A stretch of DNA of 64,000 nt. Origin: an uncultured Acidaminococcus sp. (GTDB taxonomy: Bacteria > Bacillota > Negativicutes > Acidaminococcales > Acidaminococcaceae). A program made the position numbers and the translations under genes. Every line of letters begins with the position of its first letter. Position 1 is the stretch's first letter. Positions 34,249 through 40,558 of the stretch are shown one piece after another. The DNA lies in assembly GCA_900554515.1 (NCBI GenBank), contig USHN01000004.1, positions 1 through 64,000 on the forward strand, read 5' to 3'. The notes under the pieces are model-generated. The model was given only the letters and a program-made list of their open reading frames with translations, did no database searches and was not told the DNA's origin.

Positions 34249-35985
34249 TTGAAATCTCTGAAAAATCGGGGGGGGAATGCAGTGTGCAAGTCGTTAGTAC
34301 TGGCCGTGCTGCTTGCCCTGACCAGTGGCTCGCTGGCGCAGGCGGCACCTATTGAGAATACAGTGACAGATAGGGGATCCATCGTTGTAGGGAATGAGGT
34401 AACAGTGCAAGATGCCGCTCATGCGATTGTTGTAGGAATTAAGTCCAAGGCAACAGGTCCATATGCCATAGCCATAGGGGATGGAGCCGAAGCATCCATT
34501 AATCATGCAGCCGCTATCGGAAACGGGGTTAAGGCCACTGGTGAATATTCCATCGCGACCGGGGTAGGTACGGTGGCCTCGGGGTTAGGGTTTTCCATAG
34601 CCAGGGGAAGTAATTCCGTGGCGAACGGGGTGTATGCCACCGCTTCAGGGATACATGCCAAGGCGTCAGGACGTTGTTCTATCGCCGCAGGCGCGTTCAC
34701 CAAGGCAGAGGAAGATTATTCCATCGCTACAGGATACCAGAGCAAGGCGTCAGGACGTTGGTCCATCGCTACCGGATGGAAGACCGAGGCGTCAGGAGTT
34801 TTATCCATTGCCACGGGGGGACAGACCGTGGCGTCAGGAGCACTTGCGCTAGCCATAGGCGGAAGGGAATCTAAGGCAACGGGAAATTACAGTATGACTA
34901 TGGGTAGCTTTAACAGCAGCACTGGCAAAGAAACTGTGACTTTGGGGAACCGTAACTCAGCCATAGGTGAAAAGTCTGTGGCTATAGGAAATACGACCAG
35001 AGCCGAAGGAGATAGAGCATTGGCCATAGGGATACGGTCAGACGCTACCGAAGAGGATTCCGTGGCTCTTGGTTCCTATGCTATAGCTGACCGGAAGTCC
35101 GGGATAGCAGGATACGACCCGGGAAGTGGCAAGGCGACAGACGATTCGGGCAATGCCTGGAAATCCACCGTCAGTGCCCTGTCCATCGGCGGCGGTGAAA
35201 CTGATAACGGTATCGCCACCCGTCAGATCACCGGCCTTGCGGCAGGCAGTGAGGATACCGACGCAGTGAACGTAGCCCAGCTCAAAGCAGCCAGAACCTA
35301 CCTCAAGGAAGGCGATCATATCCATCTGGATACCGCTATCAATGAGGATAAATCCACCACTTACACGGTTAACGTCGTTACCGACGGCAAGGTGGAAAAA
35401 GACGATCCCAATATCGTTACCGGCGGCACGGTGTGGAACGAAACACGGCCGAAACAGGACGGGCACTATATCACCGTAGCCAATCCGGCGGGAGAAAACC
35501 TCACCGTGCTGGACAGAGAACTGCACAATACCAACGAGCGGTTAAACAAAGTAGGAGCCGGGGCGGCTGCTCTGGCAGCGCTCCATCCCCAGGACTTCAA
35601 TCCGGAAGACAAGTGGGACTTTGCCGCTGGCTACGGACACTATCGCAGTGCCAATGCCATGGCGATCGGTGCCTTTTATCGGCCGGATGCCAAGACCATG
35701 TTTTCCATTGGCGGCAGTTTCGGCGGTGGGGAGAATCTCATCAACGCCGGTGTCTCCTTCAAATTTGGAAAAGCCAGTCCTTATGCGGGAGTCTCCAAGG
35801 CCGCTCTCACTACGGTGATTGAGGATCAGAAGACAAAAATCAACAGCCTGGAGACGCAGGTAGCAACCCAGAATGAAAAAATAACGGCACAGGATGCACA
35901 AATCGCAGCACAGAACCAGACCATAGCAAACCAGCAGACGCAGATTGAAGATATCCTGCGTCAGTTGGCAGAATTGAAAAAATAA
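34249..35985 (+). CDS. Trimeric autotransporter adhesin (YadA family), second copy, with a G8 tract at its start
   Basis: The open frame (TTG 34249) gives CKSLVLAVLLALTSGSLAQA, a clear signal peptide. The best-placed start, ATG 34233 after GGGAGAGGAGA, is in another frame and would join only with 7 or 10 G instead of the 8 at 34268-34275. A GTG at 34282 using the G run as ribosome site is an alternative. The mature protein has many 14-residue YadA-head repeats (SIATGYQSKASGRW type, about 34437-35100), a neck, the YadA anchor almost identical to that of the first adhesin, and a C-terminal coiled coil of about 45 residues. Predicted trimeric surface adhesin; the G tract suggests on/off switching. 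Confidence 0.82.
   Translation: MKSLKNRGGNAVCKSLVLAVLLALTSGSLAQAAPIENTVTDRGSIVVGNEVTVQDAAHAIVVGIKSKATGPYAIAIGDGAEASINHAAAIGNGVKATGEYSIATGVGTVASGLGFSIARGSNSVANGVYATASGIHAKASGRCSIAAGAFTKAEEDYSIATGYQSKASGRWSIATGWKTEASGVLSIATGGQTVASGALALAIGGRESKATGNYSMTMGSFNSSTGKETVTLGNRNSAIGEKSVAIGNTTRAEGDRALAIGIRSDATEEDSVALGSYAIADRKSGIAGYDPGSGKATDDSGNAWKSTVSALSIGGGETDNGIATRQITGLAAGSEDTDAVNVAQLKAARTYLKEGDHIHLDTAINEDKSTTYTVNVVTDGKVEKDDPNIVTGGTVWNETRPKQDGHYITVANPAGENLTVLDRELHNTNERLNKVGAGAAALAALHPQDFNPEDKWDFAAGYGHYRSANAMAIGAFYRPDAKTMFSIGGSFGGGENLINAGVSFKFGKASPYAGVSKAALTTVIEDQKTKINSLETQVATQNEKITAQDAQIAAQNQTIANQQTQIEDILRQLAELKK
34268..34275 (+). repeat. Poly-G (8) tract at the 5' end of the second adhesin
   Basis: Eight G between the best ribosome site/ATG (34233) and the signal-peptide core. 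Seven G would put ATG 34233 in frame with the adhesin. Confidence 0.8.
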
Positions 35986-35993
35986 CAATAACG

Positions 35994-36023
35994 AAAAGGC
36001 GGAGCCATGGTGTTCCGTCTTTT
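35994..36023 (+). terminator. Terminator after the second adhesin
   Basis: AAAAGGCGGA pairs with TCCGTCTTTT (one G-U pair), loop GCCATGGTGT. Confidence 0.75.
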
Positions 36024-36080
36024 CTGTTTTCGATGAGGAGAGCATTATTCTGATATCCATTTCTGATTAGATATAATTGT

Positions 36081-36110
36081 ATTGCGAACGTGCAATGAAT
36101 GTGATAAAAT
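36081..36110 (+). promoter_or_regulatory. Promoter and operator of the toxin-antitoxin pair
   Basis: TTGCGA (36082-36087), 17 bases, TAAAAT (36105-36110) with TGA before the -10. The dyad ATTGC-N6-GCAAT (36081-36096) overlaps the -35, a suitable site for autorepression by the antitoxin/toxin complex. Confidence 0.65.
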
Positions 36111-36130
36111 ACGATTGAGAGGTGATACAG

Positions 36131-36415
36131 ATGGCAAAGTCAGCAAATATTAATATTCGGATTGAACCTGAGATAAAAAGTTCCGCAGAAACTTTGTTTT
36201 CTTCGTTTGGAATCACCATAAGCGATGCCGTCAATATTTTTATTCGGAAATCGTTGATGGAGGGTGGAATTCCATTTTCTGTCAGACAGCCCCGCTTCAA
36301 CGCAGAAACAGAAGCTGCTATGAAAGAAGCCCGGGACATTGCTTCTGGTAAAATAGCCGTAAAAAAATATCATTCCGCCAGAGAAATGATCAAGGATATT
36401 ACCGATGAAGTATGA
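36131..36415 (+). CDS. Antitoxin, RelB/DinJ family
   Basis: 94 residues from ATG 36131 (AGAGGTGAT upstream). The N-terminal ribbon-helix-helix pattern (ANINIRIEPEIKSSAETLFSS, split here as ANINIRIEPE plus helices, then GITISDAVNIFI) is that of DinJ. The C-terminal region should wrap the toxin. It overlaps the toxin start by 11 bases, the normal arrangement. Expected to repress its own promoter through the ATTGC/GCAAT dyad. Confidence 0.88.
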   Translation: MAKSANINIRIEPEIKSSAETLFSSFGITISDAVNIFIRKSLMEGGIPFSVRQPRFNAETEAAMKEARDIASGKIAVKKYHSAREMIKDITDEV

Positions 36416-36680
36416 ACTGGTTACGACTTCCCGCTTCCGCAAGGACGTGAAACGGATGATAAAAAGGGGTCTGCCTTTGGACGAATTGGAACAAGTCCTG
36501 GATTGGCTGGCTGATGGAATTGTGTTGGATCCTAAGTACAGGGATCATGAACTGAGTGGGAATTATGCAGGATTTCGGGAATGCCATATTCGTCCGGACT
36601 GGTTGCTGCTCTATATGGTTGAAGAAGAAAAACTGATAGTAACCGCAACCAGGACGGGTTCTCATTCGGATTTATTATAG
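36405..36680 (+). CDS. mRNA interferase toxin, YafQ family
   Basis: 91 residues with the RelE/YafQ fold. All residues used by E. coli YafQ are present at matching positions: H48, H61, D65, W66 and H87 (DHEL, CHIRPDW, GSHSD). It should cut mRNA at the ribosome when freed from the antitoxin. No sign of inactivation. It lies beside the mobile-element remnant, a usual place for such modules. Confidence 0.9.
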   Translation: MKYELVTTSRFRKDVKRMIKRGLPLDELEQVLDWLADGIVLDPKYRDHELSGNYAGFRECHIRPDWLLLYMVEEEKLIVTATRTGSHSDLL

Positions 36681-36696
36681 TGTAAAAAGCTTCTTT

Positions 36697-36729
36697 AAAA
36701 GCCCGCAGTCGAATTGATTGCGGACTTTT
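36697..36729 (+). terminator. Terminator after the toxin gene
   Basis: AAAAGCCCGCA pairs with TGCGGACTTTT with one mismatch. Confidence 0.7.
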
Positions 36730-36730
36730 C

Positions 36731-36971
36731 CTTTACCTGAAAAGAGTACATCCTACCAGCTGGATGTAAAGCCAACCATCACCATTTCTGTTATAATGGT
36801 AGGGAAATTTTAAGGTAGTACGAATTGCCCATTTTACTACTTTTTTACTACCAAAGGCGGCCGAGTTGTGCCATGTTGTGCCAAGTTATGGAAGGTTTGT
36901 GTGAACTACCCTAATTCGGGGAACTTGCTGTAATGCGGCATGGGACGGCATAATCCGGCATAGGAAGGGGT
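36731..36971. other. 241-base gap with an extended -10 promoter and short direct repeats
   Basis: TGT-TATAAT (36789-36797) is a perfect extended -10. Further on there are two copies of GTTGTGCCA (36865 and 36875, 10-base period) and three CGGCAT motifs before 36962. No gene-like frame was seen. The short repeats could be a relic of an attachment site, but nothing proves it. Confidence 0.35.
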
Positions 36972-38030
36972 TTGAAAATATTGATTAAAGTACTTTTTAC
37001 CTGCCACGGCAATATTTGCCGCAGTGTAGGTGCGCAGTATATTCTGCAATGGCTGGTGCGGCAGCGGGGGCTGGCAGAAAGTTTTCACATAGATTCGGCA
37101 GCGGCAACCCGGGATGAAATCGGTAATCCTATTTATCCGCCTATGGAAACGGCGCTGAAAGCCCGCGGCATCCCTATTGGAACGCACCGGGCCCAGCTTT
37201 TAACCAAGGCGGATTACGATGCCTGGGACTGGATTATCGGCATGGATAGGGAAAATAAACGGGATATGCAGCGGATCCTGGGGGAAGATCCGGAACGCAA
37301 GATTCATTTGCTGCCAGAATTTGGCGGCGATGACAGGGGCGAAATCGCAGATCCGTGGTACACCAGAGAGTTTTCCGCCTGTGTGGAAGAATTATTCACG
37401 GGCTGCGAAAATTTTTTGCGATATCTGGCGGTGCCCAGGGAAGAACGGCTGCAGCAACAGCTCCGTTTTATCCTGGAGTTGGACAAAGAGAAAAATATCC
37501 TGCGGCAGACGCATCTGAGCCAGCATGGACGGCGGGAAAACGATGCAGAGCATGCCTGGCATATGGCGGTCATGGCCTATGTTTTGCGGGAGTACAGCAA
37601 TGAAACGGTGGATATCGGTAAGGTCATGCTCATGTGCCTGCTCCACGATGTGGTGGAAATTGACGCCGGGGATACCTATGCCTACGACGAAGCGGGGAAA
37701 AAGACGCAGCATGCCCGGGAGACAGCAGCGGCAAACCGGATTTACGGCCTTTTGCCGGTGGACCAGCAGCACCTACTGCAAGGAGTTTTTCAGGAATTTG
37801 AGACGGAGGAAACTCCGGAGGCCCAATTTGCCCACGCCATGGATAATCTCCAGCCGTTACTGTTAAATCACAGCAATCAGGGAGCGGACTGGAAAAGTCA
37901 TGCCGTGCGGGCAGAACAAATCTACGCCCGGCAGGAGAAAACGCAAAAAGGCTCTCGGCTGCTCTATGCCCTGACAGATGCCCTGCTGCGGGAAAATATC
38001 GCAAAGGGAACAATCAAGCGGCGGAAGTAG
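36972..38030 (+). CDS. Low-molecular-weight tyrosine phosphatase fused to an HD-domain hydrolase
   Basis: 352 residues beginning at TTG 36972 (AGGAAGG upstream; TTG 36981 is also possible). Residues 1 to about 155 form an LMW protein tyrosine phosphatase: the C-x5-R loop CHGNICRS and the general-acid D in ADPWY. Residues about 165-352 form an HD phosphohydrolase related to YfbR-type 5'-nucleotidases, with ENDAEHAWH and LLHDVVEIDAGDTYAYDEAG supplying the metal ligands. Both catalytic sites look complete. The fusion suggests that one polypeptide acts on two phosphorylated substrates, perhaps arginine/tyrosine phosphate in proteins and a nucleotide. No operon partner is evident. Confidence 0.85.
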   Translation: MKILIKVLFTCHGNICRSVGAQYILQWLVRQRGLAESFHIDSAAATRDEIGNPIYPPMETALKARGIPIGTHRAQLLTKADYDAWDWIIGMDRENKRDMQRILGEDPERKIHLLPEFGGDDRGEIADPWYTREFSACVEELFTGCENFLRYLAVPREERLQQQLRFILELDKEKNILRQTHLSQHGRRENDAEHAWHMAVMAYVLREYSNETVDIGKVMLMCLLHDVVEIDAGDTYAYDEAGKKTQHARETAAANRIYGLLPVDQQHLLQGVFQEFETEETPEAQFAHAMDNLQPLLLNHSNQGADWKSHAVRAEQIYARQEKTQKGSRLLYALTDALLRENIAKGTIKRRK

Positions 38031-38062
38031 CCAGTTAGGTTCTGCACCTGCTATATTTTGTA

Positions 38063-38091
38063 TGGACAAGCTGGGATTTATCCCGTACAAT
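38063..38091 (+). promoter_or_regulatory. Promoter of the CytX-type permease gene
   Basis: TGGACA (38063-38068), 17 bases, TACAAT (38086-38091), 46 bases before the start codon. No thiamine-pyrophosphate riboswitch motif is seen between promoter and gene. Confidence 0.65.
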
Positions 38092-38136
38092 GAAAGAGAT
38101 AAAGGGGAGAACCTAAAAAGGAAGTAGGGAAGGCCT

Positions 38137-39293
38137 ATGGAAAATGTAAAAACGTCGTTACTGGATAACGGGATGTTATGGTTCGGCGCCGGGGTATCCA
38201 TTGCGGAGATTCTTGCCGGGACGCTGCTGGCTCCCTTGGGTGCTGTAAAAGCAGTGGAAGCCATTGTACTGGGGCATGTGCTGGGGGGCATTTTATTCTA
38301 TCTGGTGGGCCTTATCAGTGCGCAGAGCGGCCGTACCGCCATGGAAGCCGTGAAAATGGCCTTTGGGCATAAAGGCGGACTGCTGTTTGCGGCGCTGAAC
38401 GTGATCCAGCTACTGGGCTGGACGGCGATTATGATTTACGATGGGGCGCTGTCTTCGACAGCACTGCTGAACGGCTCCCATGCCATTGGCTGCCTTTTAA
38501 TCGGAGGCCTGATTGTGGTGTGGATTGCGCTGGGGGCCGGCGGCCTGTCCAAAGTGAACCGGGTGGCGGTGACGGCGCTTTTTCTATTGACACTGGTGCT
38601 TTGTGCCACGGTTTTTCAAGGAAGCGGTACGCTTCCTGCCGGGGACGGCAGCCTTTCTTTTGGAGCGGCACTGGAAATTGCCATCTCCATGCCGCTTTCC
38701 TGGCTGCCCGTTGTGGGGGATTATACCTGCAGTGCGGCCAATGGGAAAAAGCGACGCTGGTTTCTACCATCACCTATAATCTGGTGAGCTGCTGGATGTT
38801 TTTCATCGGGATGGGGGCGGCCTCTTTTGCCGGGGATACGGACGTGGGCGCCATCATGCTGAAAGCGGGCCTGGGGACGGCAGGACTTTTGATCATCGTC
38901 TTTTCTACGGTGACCACAACGTTCCTGGATGCACTGTCTGCCGGGATTTCCCTGACGTCTATCGGCGGGGCCGGAAAAGAAAAACTATTTGCTATTACGG
39001 CAGCAGTACTGGGCACGTCGGCAGCCCTGCTGTACCCCATGGATGATATTACGGAGTTCTTGTATTTTATCGGTTCTGTGTTTGCTCCTATGGCAGGGGT
39101 GCTTTTAAGCAGCGTATTTTGGGCGAAAAAAGATTTTTACGAGGACGCTTTCTCCTGGAAAAACCTTCTGGTCTGGGGCATCGGTTTTCTGGTCTATCGC
39201 TACCTGATGACGCTGGATATTCCTGTGGGCTGCACACTGCCGGACGTGGTGCTGGTAATGGGCCTCACTGCTTTGGTCCAAAGAACAAGATAA
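38137..39293 (+). pseudogene. Cytosine/hydroxymethylpyrimidine permease (CytX-like), frameshifted
   Basis: Two overlapping frames together encode one NCS1-type permease of about 385 residues. The first frame (38137-38787) covers the first half through VVGDYTCSAANGK. The second (to 39293) continues with ATLVSTITYNLVSCW and ends PDVVLVMGLTALVQ. The switch lies at AAAAA (38746-38750), where six A would restore NGKKATLV. The remaining segments look well conserved, so the break is recent, a base-calling error, or (less likely) recoded. Transport of a pyrimidine-type thiamine precursor is inferred from CytX similarity only. Confidence 0.75.
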
Positions 39294-39353
39294 ACCTTGA
39301 CAGGTCTTACTTAGGGGATTATACTTAACAAGTACCCTCTTTGGAGGATGTAT

Positions 39354-39428
39354 GGCGCCATGGTCAAGCGGCTAAGACGTCGCCCTCTCAAGGCGAAATC
39401 ACGAGTTCGATTCTCGTTGGCGCTACCA
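39354..39428 (+). tRNA. tRNA-Glu (CTC)
   Basis: A 75-nt cloverleaf. The anticodon stem TCGCC/GGCGA encloses CTCTCAA with anticodon CTC; T arm ACGAGTTCGATTCTCGT; encoded CCA at 39426-39428. The acceptor stem closes with a G1-U72 pair. Confidence 0.92.
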
Positions 39429-39437
39429 GAAAATAAC

Positions 39438-39471
39438 AGGATGCACGGATTGTTCCGGGGCATCCTTTTTT
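39438..39471 (+). terminator. Terminator after tRNA-Glu
   Basis: AGGATGC-A-CGGA pairs with TCCG-G-GGCATCCT, followed by T6. It ends 14 bases before the next start codon, so the permease gene must depend on read-through or an unseen promoter. Confidence 0.85.
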
Positions 39472-39484
39472 CGTAGGAGAAACT

Positions 39485-40456
39485 ATGTGCAAAAAACAAC
39501 GCAATCTCACCATCCTGCTTTTGCTGGCGCTTTTTTGTGTCAGCGGATGGTCGCTTTTTGCAGGACTGGTGCCGATTTCCCCTGCCCATGTACTCCATGG
39601 GGACTTGATTCTATTAGAAAAAAACGTGCTGGAGCATCTTCGGCTGCCACGGCTGCTGCTGGGGCTGGGGACGGGGGCGGCGCTAGCGACGTCCGGGGCT
39701 GTGCTGCAAGGCGTTTTTGGCAATCCGTTGGCTGATCCGGGGATTTTAGGGGTATCCAGCGGTGCGGCATTGGGGGCTGTCATTACCCTTCTTTTCGGAC
39801 TGCCCCAGCTGCACTTTATGTGGCTGCCCCTGGGCGCCTTTTGCGGAGCGCTGCTAGCCTGTGCCTGTGTGGCCTTTCTGGGACGTAGAGGGCAGGATAC
39901 CCGGTTAAAACTGCTTTTATCGGGCGTGGCGGTAAGCCTTTTTTGCGGGGCCCTTACGGCAGGGCTATTGAGTTTTGCGCCGGATGCGGTGATGCGGCAG
40001 TATTTTTTCTGGACGTTAGGCAGCCTTTCTTCCAGCAGCTGGCTGCAGGTGCGGTGGATTTTGCCCTTACTTTTGTGCAGCCTTTGCGTGGTATTTCTTT
40101 GGGGCCGCCAGCTCAATGTATTATCGCTGGGAGAGGAACAGGCTCTTTCGTTAGGGATGGCAGCCTCTAAATGGCGCAAACTACTCCTTGGGGTAACGAG
40201 CCTAGTGATGGCACTGGGGGTGTGCGCAGGAGGCAATATTGGCTTTGTGGGACTTATTGTGCCGCACATGCTGCGCCTTGTGCTGGGGCCGGATCATCGG
40301 GCATTGCTCCCTATGAGTGCGTTGGGGGGAGCGGTTTTTCTGGCTTTTTGTGATACGCTGGGAAGAGTGATTCTCCCTGGCAGCGAGATCAGGGTGGGGA
40401 TTATTACCGCATTGTGCGGGACGCCCTATTTTTTGTTCCTGCTACGAAAAAAATAA
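39485..40456 (+). CDS. FecCD-family ABC transporter permease (orphan)
   Basis: 323 residues, about 9-10 membrane spans. Family signatures are LRLPRLLLGLGTGAALATSG, FGNPLADPGILGVSSGAALG and GNIGFVGLIVPHMLR. These permeases import iron-siderophore, heme or cobalamin with a BtuD/FhuC-type ATPase and a binding protein; neither partner is adjacent. AGGAG lies 6 bases before ATG. Which compound it transports cannot be told. Confidence 0.88.
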   Translation: MCKKQRNLTILLLLALFCVSGWSLFAGLVPISPAHVLHGDLILLEKNVLEHLRLPRLLLGLGTGAALATSGAVLQGVFGNPLADPGILGVSSGAALGAVITLLFGLPQLHFMWLPLGAFCGALLACACVAFLGRRGQDTRLKLLLSGVAVSLFCGALTAGLLSFAPDAVMRQYFFWTLGSLSSSSWLQVRWILPLLLCSLCVVFLWGRQLNVLSLGEEQALSLGMAASKWRKLLLGVTSLVMALGVCAGGNIGFVGLIVPHMLRLVLGPDHRALLPMSALGGAVFLAFCDTLGRVILPGSEIRVGIITALCGTPYFLFLLRKK

Positions 40457-40472
40457 AAATTTCTTTTATCTC

Positions 40473-40544
40473 TTGAATAGAACACAACAAAGTGATATAG
40501 TATACACTAAATCGGAGGAAATACTTTGATTAATGTGACATAAA
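40473..40544 (+). promoter_or_regulatory. ppsA promoter with candidate CcpN operators
   Basis: TTGAAT (40473-40478), 17 bases, TATAGT (40496-40501) with TGA in the extended position. AGTGATATAGT (40491-40501) and TGTGACATAAA (40534-40544) match 9 and 10 of 11 positions of the CcpN motif of Bacillus as I remember it (TRTGHYATAYW). One overlaps the -10, the other the region just before the ribosome site, and a ccpN-like gene follows ppsA. Confidence 0.55.
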
Positions 40545-40558
40545 GGAGCGGACAACAC

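Noticed and set aside
34164..34355. Independent small protein starting at ATG 34233
   Set aside because: Its sequence after the G tract has no sensible composition; the frame makes sense only as the 5' part of the second adhesin after a tract change.
38031..38136. Thiamine-pyrophosphate riboswitch before the CytX-type gene
   Set aside because: The conserved CUGAGA and ACCUGA elements are absent and the leader after the promoter is only about 40 bases.
38741..38756. Programmed -1 frameshift in the CytX-type gene
   Set aside because: The site GGG AAA AAG does not form a full slippery heptamer for tandem slippage and no downstream pseudoknot is evident; mutation or error is simpler.
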